Assembly (NCBI GenBank): GCA_034509495.1
Contig: CM067519.1
Span: 26,254,335 to 26,318,334, forward strand
Source of the DNA: Acestrorhynchus altus
Taxonomy: Eukaryota; Chordata; Actinopteri; Characiformes; Acestrorhynchidae
DNA: 64,000 nucleotides
Direction: 5' to 3'
Each line of letters begins with the position of its first letter. Position 1 is the stretch's first letter. Below are positions 48,898 through 62,100 of this stretch, one piece after another. A program made the translations under genes and the position numbers. The notes under the pieces are model-generated. The model saw nothing but the letters and a program-made list of their open reading frames with translations, was not told the DNA's origin and did no database searches.

Positions 48898-50197
48898 CGT
48901 CCATTCAGTAAACAGGATACTCACCGCCCCCATATCCAATGTTTGGGCGTCTTTGGTCCAGTCCACCCTGAGCAGCGGGGGTTCAGCAGCCAGTGGGCAG
49001 GAGATCACTGCCCTCATTCCTGTTGGAAGGAAGGTCTCCCTGGGCATTTGAGTCACCAGCGCCGGGTCTGTTGGGGGATGAGAGGTGGAGTGGTGGGTTG
49101 TTGTCACTAATAGACTTGCTAATGTGGCTTCAGACACTGTATGACGTGAACATGGACAAAAATACCAAACAAATTCAGCCTTAAATAAGCTTTAAAAGAC
49201 AAGCTGCCTGCACAGACTGATCTCTGCACGAAGCCATGCTGCAGCCTGGAACCGAGGGTGTTAAAGGCCTTGCTCAAGGGCACGAGAGTACCAGCACAGC
49301 AAACCTGCGGTCAGAAACCCAGTGCTTTAACCACTGCCAGCCTTTTTCACAATGAAATGATGCTATTTGGTTGCAGATAAATGCATAATACCCACAATGA
49401 TGAACAGGGCTGTAGAAGATTCGGAAAAGGACACAAAATCTCATATGTAACATCTCCCTCTACTGGCTTCAGGTGGGATAGCACATGCATATGAGCTCCA
49501 CTGGGCTTGGGCTAAGTCCCGCCCCTCACCCGAGGCCTTGGGACCCTTTAGAAACCTCAGTTTGAGGCTCTATCTGCAAAGTGTTTCTGCGTTTGACTTA
49601 TTGTTGGTGTTTTGACCTGGATTTTGGACATGTTTAGCTAACTCTGGTGCAGAACTACAGATCAAACACTGCATGATCACCTACGATATGAACAACTGCC
49701 TGAACCCTTCTGTATAACCTAGCCGTAGACGTGCCGTATGCTGTTCTGAGTAGTAATGACAGATTCTGCCCAGTAATGGCAGTACCAGTACCGCCACCGC
49801 TACTGCCATTCCCAGTAACTGCTGTGAGAGACACTCCAGTGTTCATCACTGACCGTAATATCTGTTATTAATGGACACAGTCTGTCAGGACAGCTCTTCC
49901 TCGTGGCAGGGCTACGTCACGGCTCTGCAGCAGGTTCGAACCAAGTGTTATTTCAGATTTGACAAATGATCCTTTTAACAGACCTTCGTTTATAATTGAC
50001 TCTTTAAATAAAAATGAATTATATAAGTGACTTTTACTAAAGTAATGCGGTCGGATTCTGCCGTCTCGACTGGACTGACTCCACAAATCAGTTCAGTTAA
50101 TTGGAAAATTCTGAAATTATATCCAATCACTGGAAGCTTTATATGCTTTGGAGGAAATTCCTCAGTGAAAACCCTGACCCCAATAGAACTGGTTCAA

Positions 50198-50265
<68 letters not shown>

Positions 50266-50416
50266 GTAGCACAGTAAGGCTGGCTGATGCAGCGGGCGGA
50301 GCTGGAAGGCCATTTGTGGGCATGCAGGTGTAGTTCCCCGAATCCTTTGGGATAAGACTGGATATGAGCAGAGTGCCGTCCACCATCACCTTTACACGAG
50401 ACTTCAGAGATCTGAC

Positions 50417-50448
<32 letters not shown>

Positions 50449-53400
50449 TTAAAACAGACTATCCACACATAGCATTGCAATAGTCTTAAAGACCAGTATT
50501 CCCAGTTCCATTCCAGTACATAGCTTATATTTATTTGGGTTTATTCTAATGTTATATAGAGTTAATTACAGGTAGACACCCTCACTGACCCCTGACCACT
50601 GACCACTGACCTTACGACTCCTCCTCACTCCTGTAAATCAGTGTTTTGAAGGTGTGTGTAAAGCAAGGCGATGGAGTGTAACTCACTCGATATGGTAAAC
50701 ATTCTCTCCCTCTCTCATCCACACGTATGTCATGTTGGGAGGGTCTGCCTCTGCCTGGCACTGCAGCAAGGCATCCTGGGACATGTTGAGGACCGTGTCC
50801 TTTGGGGGGATTAGGATAACCGGGGGTCCTGTGACATACGAGGAGAAACAGAATGAGTAGGAAACGCTGCTCGTGAAGCACAAGCTGAACATCATAACGG
50901 GGTTTGTTGTGCCATAAGAAATGATCTGGAGCTCTGCAATATTTACACCATCATATTTGGACTGTGATGATCTATTTATAGTCATGTCCAGCTCAGACAT
51001 GCCTTCAGGATTTGTATAAAATGTGCATTTAAGGCCACATCGTTCTGAATATTTATTACTAATAATAGCTTCATTCTTAAGCTGAATATTTTATAACTTT
51101 ATTCTTGAAGCTCAACAGCTTCTCTCAGCCATCGACAGCTGCGTTCGTCACGGTGGACCACTGTGGATGATCCTCATTCATCCTAATAAATTCATCATTA
51201 TTTAAAGGGGAATTCATACACTGTATCGTTTACTGGTTTAGATGTACTGTAAACAGACTCAAGCCGACTGGTTTGACGTGAACTGGTCTGATGTGAACTG
51301 GTCTGTTACCAGTGCTGAACGGAAACAAACATCTGAAGATTTTCATGATGGTTTAAATGCTCATGGTGATGAATACAGTGTCGAATGCCTGAGACATGTC
51401 TTCACAATAATTCTCAGATCCTTAAGATCTTCAGGTTCATCAAGGTTCTTGAAAATATGTCACTTTAAATGTAATGATATGAACTGAATTGAATTGAAGT
51501 TTATGATTTCCTTTTTTAGGTGCTTTACTGCAGTGTGTCTCAGTCCTGGTCCTGGAGTACCACCGTCCTACTGGTTTTAGAGTTTTCTGCTGTACCACCC
51601 AGTTCATCTCACCGAGGATTGCCGAGCACTGTTAGTAAATCTGAAGCACTTTTCTCCAGGAGCTTCACCAAACTCACCACTAGGTGGAAGAGCCTGCTCA
51701 GTTAACTGGTGCCTGCACCTCAAAGACCATGATACTGTATTTGATACTGTATTTACATAAGGACTCTCCATCTCTCCATCTCTAATCCTGCATTTACCTC
51801 ATCCACCTCAGTCTACTCGGAATTATCCATCATCATAATTAAGAGCTCAGCGGGGGGCTCGTAATGAGCCGGTGGGCTGCATCAGGTGTGTAAAGGGAGG
51901 GAAGTTTGGTCAGTGTGAGCTGCTGGTCAGTGTGAGCTGCTGGTCAGTGCTCATCTGTGAAGCTGTGAGCAGCTGAACACTTGTTCCTCACACACTGAGC
52001 ATTGAAAGAGTGAACCACTGAGTCGTCCCGAACATGGTGACGGATCTAGATGCTCTGAAGGAGTCAAGGAGAGGGGCAATGGTGGGACTGACCTCTGACT
52101 CTGAGCTTTGTGGCTTGAGTCCGGTTGCCCTCGCTGTTTGAGGCCTGACACTCATATCGTCCAGCAGTGTGTCTGTCCACCTTATTGAGAGACAGGCTGC
52201 CATTCACGATCTGTCAGAGAGCGAGAGAGAGAGCGAGAGAGAGAGAGAGAGAGAGAGCGAGAGCGAGAGAGAAAGAGATCTTTTAGGAGAAGATCCATCA
52301 GCCTCCACTGTTGAGTGTCACACACTGAGTGAACACCAAACCACACAAAAAAGTACACACAAGTGCGCGCGCACACACACACACACACACACAAGCTGGG
52401 GGGGCAACTAAGTTACATCTCTCAGGTCTGGAAAAATGTGTCAGGTTACTCACATAGAGAGAAAGAATTGGATAGAGAGACAGGGAGGTAGAGAGAGGTA
52501 AGAAGATGGCGAGAAAAGAAGAATAAGAGAGTAATATTCAGAGAAAGAGGGGAGAAAGAAGTGAGGGGAGAGAATGATGGATGGAGAGAGCAGGGGAAAG
52601 AGAATGTGTGCAACCACTGAGAAAGACAGAGAGGAAGGGAGGAGCGCATACGTGGAAATTCTGGTGGAGAGGAAAATGGAAAAAGGTGACGTCAGTCGTA
52701 AATGTCACCTTGTCAACAGCATGGAGAGTCATTTCAACCCCGTGTTACAAAAAAAAATACACGTATGTGTGTATATCACTCAGAGGGAACCAACCCACTG
52801 CAACGGTGTTGTTCCAGACTGTCATGGAGTCTCTCAGAACCAACAAATCCATGTGTGGAAGCACCATCGTCAGCATACTGCTGAAGACACAGATACTATG
52901 TCATGGTCTCCAGACCTGTCCCTGAATGAAAATGTGTGGGACGCTATTGGACACTCTATCAACACTCCACCCCTACCACACCATCTGCAGAACTGAGTGA
53001 GAACATTCAAGCTGCATGGGATGGATCATCACAGGACACCATTAGGAACCTCTACAACTCCATGCAGAGACGTCTGGCATGTTGCGTTAAACCCGACACC
53101 GTCCTGAGAGACACCACTTCTGTATGAGTAGATCAATAAATATTGATCAGATCAGACTACAGTTATAATCAGTTATTGATCCTGATCACCTTCATCTTCC
53201 TTCCCAACAGCACTGCAGTCCCACACGTCCTTCCTTCCTTCTTTGATGATAAGATTATTACACAAATAGAAAAAAAACAATACGTGCTCATCAGTGTTTC
53301 TCACCTTCACAGTGTTTGTCTGTTTCAGTAGGATGCCATCTTTATACCATCCGATAGTGGGAGGGGGGTTTCCACGGGCGACACACTTTAGTCTGAATGG

Positions 53401-56063
53401 TCTTCCCAGGTAGGCTTCTGTGACTGGACGCAGGCTTTCATCGAACACAGGTGGGGCTAAATACGTAAATAAGCACATAAATCATCAAACGGCAACATGC
53501 TCTCACATGATAAACCATCATGGATTATAGGGATTACTTCAACAGATGTGTAAATGATGAACAGCTGGCTTTACCGAGAGATACATATGTGTAAACACAA
53601 ATGCCTCAAAGGTTAGACGCTAGAAATAAACCTTTGTTTGCTCAACGATCACTGCAGGCCTGTCACCAAACCCATGGTTGGAAAATGCATCAATGGAGCC
53701 ACAGCCTTGGTATTTACATAAATAAGCCTTATTTTGTCTGATACACAACATTTTAATAATTAATTATAGACTTTCTTGTGCTGAAAACTGCCCCATAGTG
53801 ACGTACGTCCAGCTCTTCGAGCCTGTGAGTCCAGTCTTTATAGCTGGAGGTAATCTGGCCAATGATGCATCTACTCTTGGTATAAGATCAGAAGCTGTGA
53901 TAATTGGCCTTCAAGGCATATCCATTACAGCTGGGGTCACCCAGCCTATGCTCGTTTCAGCTGGGTCACTACGCATTTGGGGCATATCCTATACAACTGG
54001 ACCATCACCTATGAGGTATAACCTGTACAGCTGTATTAACCTGGCCTTTGGGGCATATCGTATGTAGCTGGAGGTATCTGGCCTTCAGGGCCTGCTCTTT
54101 ACATCCATTGTGTGACTTCGGGCTTTTCCCTGAAGCTGAAAACGCCCCCGAAAGGGAGCAGATTCCAGTCCAGAGGGGACATCATGCAGAATGCAACAGA
54201 GCAGCTGTGGGCCATCTCAAAAGAGGCGTTCCAGCACTGCTTCCAGCAGCAGAACCACCAGGAGAAGAGTGAGGCAGCCCAAGGGGACTACCTTCAAGGA
54301 GACTAGAACAAGATTGTGGTATCTGAATCTGAGTTTTTATGAATGAAGGTCAGATCCCTTTTGAACACACCTCGTATGTATCGTGCAACATTACATCTCC
54401 ATACCCTTTACAGTTGGGGTCACCCAGCCTATGGGGCATATCCTTTTCAGGTGGGACGATCAGGTTTTTAGGGCTATACTTAAGAATTAGGATGACCTAA
54501 CTATGCCTCTTTTTCAGTTGGCCTGGCCTTTTGTGCATTCCTTTAACAGCCGTGATTACCTGGACTGCAGGACAGGTCCATTAGAGTAACCTGAATCATG
54601 GGACAGACCGTTTATTAGTGGGATTAGGTCTGAGTGATCCGGATTCGGTTTCTTACAGTAGGCTTACTCGCTCAGCCAGTAAACTCTGGAAAGCTTTGTT
54701 TCTGGAACATTGTTTTTTCCAATCCATTACTCGTGTTTATGTTCCCTACATCTGAAATCTGCTTTAGTTGTCTGCTGTGAATCAGCCAAAGCTTTCAAAG
54801 TGTGCTGACAAACAAAACCCTCCAATGAGCTGGCAAAGGGCCAGGCCTTGAATAGCTGCTGTAACCTGGCCTGGGCTGTGGTTGAGCCATGTCGGTGCTC
54901 CTGGGCGTGGTGGTACGAGCTGAGGCAGCCTTCCGTGACAGGTGTAGCACAGCCAGGTAACAGGTGCCGAGTGCAGAGAACTGAGGGGGCATTTATTTTT
55001 TAGTACGAGTGTTTTAACAACTGTTCTCATTCGGAGATCTTCAGTGAACTGCCAGCAGAGGATATCCTGGTTATCTGGTTCAATTTTTCCAGACTCTGTC
55101 CTAGTTTTAACCATGACAGCATTCCGGTTTACAAGTTCGTCCGGAATTACAGAAAAAAGGTCTTTGCTTGCATTAGAGAATGGATCCATCCATATCTCAC
55201 CCAAAGGAACCACATGCCAAATAACCCATAGAACCTTAACTTCTAAGGGATGGTTATACTGACCTGTGACCGACAGCAGAGTCCAGCTCCCATTCCGAGT
55301 CTCATCAGATGGTTTGTCCAGTAGCAGAATGCGACATTCATACCAGCCCTCGTCTTCCAGCAGCAGGCCCTCCACCTTCAGAGCTGTTCCCTCAAAGAGA
55401 GACACTCGACCTGAGGAACAATCAGAGGAGGACGAGTGTCAGGGAACCAGCGACTTAGAGCTCAGCTCTTACAAATGTTGATATGGAAGTTATGTTAAGT
55501 TAATGAACAAAGCAAGGCCTTATCAACCACCTAGCAACACTTTACCAACCAAAAGATGTACCTTAGGAACACCTTAACTACCAACTCCCACATGATCACA
55601 ATACCTCATCAACCACTTATCTTTAACTACCGACTCCCATACCATAGCACTACCATATTAGTCCCCTAGAAACACCTTATCAACCACCCAGCAACACCTT
55701 ATCAGCAACCTGAGCTGCAATCACACTCTCTAGTTACTATTAGTTAATTAATTACTTAATCAACCCTGAATGTTTGTATTGTATCAAAATATCATCCAAT
55801 AGGAGTGCTCCAAAGTGACAGGACAGGAAAGTGTTTCCTCCTCCTTTAAAGTTTTATTTTTCTTTATTCGTTTATTCATAAAAAAAGAAAAGCAATAAAT
55901 GGCCATGTCTGAGTTTCACATTTCAAAACACTGAAGCATAGCCGCTCTCTGCCACTCAGCAGTAAACACAGCCAGAGCTTCTGCAGGCTCTGAAACTCTA
56001 TCTCTCAGTTGCCAGGTGACTACACCCTGGGGTGATGGTGTTCACTCACTCACTCACTCACCC

Positions 56064-56100
<37 letters not shown>

Positions 56101-59100
56101 TCAACATTTCAAACACCCTTTTATTCTTTGGGTCTTTTAAACAGGTCTGGGGTTTACATGGTGGGACAGAAGAAACTTCATACCACACTACAGTATCAGA
56201 CTTCACCCCTCATCAGCTCACGAAGGCCTTAAAGAGCACATCCACCCCCCCAGTACCAGCAGGTTAGGGGTTCGAGGCAAATGTGGAGGCGGGGCTTAGT
56301 AATACAGGGAGAATGAAGCTGGTCAGCAGCTTTTCTGCTTCAAACATCGCTGTGGAGACCTCATCCCGTCTCGTCACAATTGAGGGACGTTGACTGGACC
56401 AATATGGCAGTTTAATGCATAATCCAGTGCTTCAGATGTCCATTAACATGCTTATTTACCACCCTGTCATTCCGTCTCGGAATGCCAGTCGTGGGCCTAG
56501 TCTGAGCCCTTTCAGAGATGCAGAGATGGTGTGCTGCAGCAGGGAATCCTCATCTTCAGGTCTCCAATGTACAGAACAGGTGGAGCACCAGGACTGGGAC
56601 TTGGAGTTGGGAATTCAGACTGGGCCATCCCAAAGTTTTCTTTCCAACGCTGCCTTTAATGTGTTGATACTGTAACTACTGCGATTCGGACTCCTTTAAA
56701 TCATAATAAGGGTCTGATAACCCTGAACCCGTCACGCACCGCCGCAGGACAGCACGGCTGCGTTTGAACTGCAGCACATGAAGCGTATCTCTCGCTGTGA
56801 TGTTTGTGAAGCTGGGTTGTGCGGGTAATCATTAAACCCGTCCCAGAGGAGAGCAGGCGCTGTGGAATCCCGCCTGCGATAACAGCAGCCACCCACAGCC
56901 ACCAGCACGAGCTCGCCTGCACTCCGCTCCAGCCCTGTTTACTCTCCCACCGCAGTACAGAGTTAAACACTGCGGGAAATCAGGCCTGAGGAGTTAACTG
57001 GCCTGTCCACACATCCACACACACGTCCACACACACACGTCCACACACACATCCACACACACCTCCACACTCATCCACACACACACGCACACTGTTGCTG
57101 AGTGATTAACCATGCCCCATCGCTCACAGCAAACTCAGGATGCACACACACACACACACACACAGTTCTGTTGCTAAGTCATGGCATACTGAAGTCTCTA
57201 AAGAGCTGAGCGTAAGCACCCGGTGGTAAACGTACACAGCTGCGAGAAGTAAGACAGGTTTAGGTTTGGGGTCAGTAAACATCTCACATTTACTGATAGC
57301 GAAGCTGTTTTTATGGGAAAGTGCACTGAGACTATATTCTCACTAACGGGCATCCCACGGGGTGGGGGGTGGGGTGGAATGACGGAAGTAGCACCCCTGG
57401 AGTAATTTGGGGTTCGGTGGCGTGCTCTTGGGAATACAGCCCGACTCATGTGGCTTGGATCCTTGAAATTGGAATTGGATTTCATAAGAATTCCGTTTTG
57501 TACTCTACCTGAGTGTGACACCGTACACCTGGTCTGAAGTAGTCATGTCGGGCATGTTGTAGGATTTATCAGGAACGCTCAAAGCCAAAGCCAAAGAGTG
57601 TTGGAATGTGGAAGAGACATTCCTGGGAAATCCTTGCTGTGTGTGGGAGCATTCTCCTGCTGAAAAATTCAGATCGGAAGCCCGCTGAGCTGTTAGTGAC
57701 CCTCGTTTCACTGGAGGTGGCCGACTGTCATATGCAATGGATCTCCAGATCATCAAACCACCGGGGCAGTGTGTCGCTCCACAGCAAAGGCAGGGTTGAA
57801 GCGCTCGCTACGAGGCCTATATACCAACGTCATCGGATCCCAAACAGAACCTGAACCTCGGCCAGAAGAGTCTAGATGGTCTAGATCCCACTTCTCTCAG
57901 TCCAATGATGTTCCCCCTCTCAAAGCCTGTCAACTGGACAAACAGCTTTGAGAGCATTGCAGAAGCATGTCTATCAGTCAACGACCTCTCACCAAGATGT
58001 ACACAACCCAAAAGTAGCCTCTGAGAGCATTTTACGCCCTCTTGTGCCCAGGAGTTCTATCTGTGGGTTCTTGTAGGAGCGACATTTGAAGTTACGACCA
58101 CTGGCCACATTTAACTGACGTTTTTCATCTTGGATTAATCAGGACAGAGTGCTACTAAAGTTTCACAGCTAATCTCGCATGTCATGAACCCCACCCTTCC
58201 CCAAACCCCCGTCAACTGACCCCCAGATATTAGTGCACAAGCCCTCTGTCAGCAACGTCTTCTACCCTGAGGACATGAAACCTGGACCCTGTGGAGTCCC
58301 CCCTCTCTCTATACCGACCCACAGACACTGAGTCACTGCTTGGCCAACGTTTCCTAGGCACGGTTTCTCCGGTTGCAGTGAGGAAGAGAGCAGGTCGGGT
58401 TTCGGAGCTATGCCACACTATCCATCAGCTCCCTGCCATTGTGCTTAAAGGCCTTGTTTTCATTTGAAATTTGAATCACATGGTGGTAAAGAGGCGAAAC
58501 TACAGTGGCAGCGTCTGAAAGAAGGAGGCTCTGAAAAGAGACAGTCATGAAGATGACACCGGAGTTTGTGTGTGGTGGTCACTCTAGACGTATGCAGGTG
58601 GGGTGGGGAACCATTATAGTAATTGGGGGAGGGGTGTGTTTTTTTAGATTAGATTGCAAAAGAACCAGTACACAGAAAATCAGCTCTAACTGAATAACAC
58701 CAGCTCATTGAAGAACGTACAGTACGTGGTTCTTCAATGGTTCTCCAGTAAAAGCAAGGGTAGTATTCATGTGGGGACTGGTTAAACTGGTTCCACTTAA
58801 TATGAATGAAATGATGAATATTTTTGTTATTTATGTATCAGTATTACCCCGTCTCAGGACTTTTATTCTGAAATTTGAACACTGTGTGAGGAAAGAAAGA
58901 GAGTAAACAGTCCCTAACTTCTCATTTCTCTGATCAGTCAGAGTCTGTATGCAGGTTGATCATGTTCACGTGGACAGAGCAGTAAACATGCACTGGAAGC
59001 TCCTTTGGTATTTAAACTGGGATTTAATTCAGTTGGAAAACCAGTGAATTTCAGCTGTTTTCTGAGCTGAATTACTGACTGATTATTCGAAGATAAGCCA

Positions 59101-62100
59101 AAAATACGGCATGAAACACATTTGAAGCATAGACCCACATATAGACCCTTTCCCAAGGACTCGGAATACCGCTGTATCTTTAACTCCATCTGGAAAACCA
59201 TGACTTTCGTTTGTTTGGTGAGGGCTGTCTCTAACGGTGACCGTCGTCTCGAACAGCGAGTGGTGTCGGATCAAATTCAGGATAAAAGTCGTTACTCTGC
59301 TTGTGTCATTCCCAGCCTGACTTTGTTTAATGCCCCTGTCCAGTCTGTGTACTAAACAGACCCTTTAACCCGTTCTCGACTGCATGACCATGCAGTCACA
59401 CAGACATCCTTGTTTTGGTGACTCTTTGTCTGTGTCGAGCCGTGGGTTCAGTTAAAACACTCTCAGGTGACCTTCAGCACTTACATTTCATCTGCCTGAA
59501 CATTTGTTAAACAGATTTTTAGGTGGAGAACAATCTGGCAACCAGGAGGAGAAGAACCCATACAGTCACTGAAGGCCACTACCTTTATTATCTGAACTGG
59601 CTTCAGACTCTTTAAAGGGGGTTCTTCAGGGGTTCTAAACATTATCTGGTGCTTTGTCTGGCTAAGAGGTCCAACAGAAAGGTTCTTTATCATTTTCAAT
59701 CTGTTTAACCCATTATAGCCCTGGAATGCCAAGTGCTTTTTAGGGTTTTCACCATCAAATTTATTTGGCATCCCAGATAAGTGTCCAATTAGAGACTTTA
59801 CAGCCTTTCTATTGGTCTATTCATCATGGAATTCCGAACTGCATGATTCACTGGGGAAAATCGACAAATCAACAAAAATGGAGATACAACGTTTTCATTG
59901 GACAGCAAAGACGGGTCCAATGAAATGATAACCATAAGGTCAACCCGGTGACTCCTCCAGGAGCAGGGTTAGGGTCAGTTGTGTAATAAATCACAAGAGA
60001 AAAAACAAAGATGAAGTCGCTCTGAATGAGACCAACAGACACCGTCAGTGAAACCGATCCAACTCTTTATGGAGGGTACGTTCTACCATAAAACTCCAAC
60101 ACCGTTCAGCCAGCGAGAGTAATGTCACAGAGTGTGAAGGTGTGTGCTGACACCTGAGCTCAGGTAAGGCCTGGGGAGGTGAAATTCACACCTTGCCCCC
60201 TGTTCTCGACCAGCACCCCTCCCTCCTGTAACTATTGCTGCGGAGGAGAACCTGCACCTCACCAAAAAGTCCCTCTAAACCTTTTGTTGTCCAAACAGAA
60301 TACCAGTGTGCTGTTATAGGAGATGTTAAATCCTCCCAGACATTCCCTCATATTTGTTCTACTCGTTTGACACGAGAAAGTGTTTTGTTTCCCAGTTAGG
60401 GAACGTTAAATATATGCTATCATATGGGAATGAAACTCGGAGATCCAGACCAGTTGCTCCTTCAGCTCAGAGCAGAGGAGAAAAATGGAAACAACATCTT
60501 CGGATGTTAAGAACTGTCGACACCAAAATAATGTTCCAGGAATTTTATGAAAAAATGGAACGTAATAAAGGTTTGCATCTTACACCACATTCCCACTAAC
60601 ATTCCAGAACTAACATGGAAACATCTGAAGCAACATTCCTAATACTAATCAGTCCCTACCAACACCGATCCAATACCATTCATCTGATAAACCATTTACC
60701 TGATTTAAACCAAAAAACGAAATTAACACATACAATTAAATGTGCAAATGCTGTTTATCTGTCACTAGAATAATAAAAAAATGTAAATATTAACATAATT
60801 TACTTATTAATTCATTTAAACAATTATAAATATGGACACAATGTAGATATTTTTGTGAATTTGGCCACATTTGATAAGCAATAGACTTCACACCTGAAAT
60901 TGTTTTTGTTTTTTTTGGTTGTTTTTTACTTATAAAGACTAAAAGAAAAGTTCACGGTTCAAAAACCTCAATGGACACTGGTCATCTACTGCTTTTTATT
61001 TGTTGATGTACTTATTATTAATATCTGAATAAACATGTAACCTGTTGATCTTGAACACTTTTGGAGCTACAGAGTGTCATGAAGTGTATGAGTCTCATAT
61101 AATGTTATCCTGTAAACGTGGCTGGAAAAACCACAGCGCTCATAATCTTTCACTATTTCTTTGAGTTGGAATCCTTTGAGCCCCATAATCACTCTATAAT
61201 AAACTCAGTTCCCCTGCTGACAGAACGCCACCCAGCCAGCATGCACATGTGGGGCTCACATGGACGTGAGCTAGATGGCATCCAAGCAGGCATGGGTTCT
61301 GAGCTGGTGTTACAGGGACCCAGTTGGGCTTCCCCAATGGGCCTGATCATTATAGCCCACCTTACAATCACAGGGGCAGTATGTGCACTGTACAACCCAG
61401 ACCCTCTTGGTCCCATTAGTTGGGTTTCCATATGTAGGGCCTGGATGGATGGACGGATGGACGGATGGATGGACGGATGGATGGATGGATTTCTAAAACA
61501 AGTGATGGTGGTTTTTATTGAGTAGTTGATTTAAACAATCGTTAGTACACCCCTACTATAGCCAATATAAAGTGACTAATGAAGGTGGTCCAAAAATACA
61601 AGCAGTCACACTGTAACTAGCTCAGGTAAGATTGATTACACATTTTTTACATGTCCTGGCTCATAACACCTTCAGACAGATGAATAAATCACCACGGTTA
61701 TTTATCAAGTCCAATAAGCCTAAACATTTGTGGCCCAAACAATGTAAAACACTCAAAAACACTTCAATTAAGTAAAAAAAGAGAAAGGAGGGCACTCCAA
61801 ATCATGGTAGTCTGTTAATCACAGTCTGCTACTCACATCTGTTACTTCCGAGGACCCCCGGAGGGTCCGACAACACACTTGAATGTTTTCCCTGATCCAA
61901 CAGAACTCATTCAGCTGCTGACAGCTCAGTAATTAACTGATGGATTGAAGCAGGTGTGTTGTTCTAAGGAGAACACTGTTCAGTGCAGACAGACCCCAGG
62001 GCTGAATGTGAGCACGTAATTAGATATTTATGAAAATATATGCTTATATTTGAGATCATTTAAAAACACTCTTGATCAGGAGAGTTAACATTCAGGCAGC

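Noticed and set aside
56016..56267. overlapping open frames beginning with HSLTHSPLLSLSLSL
   Set aside because: Produced by the (CT)n microsatellite.
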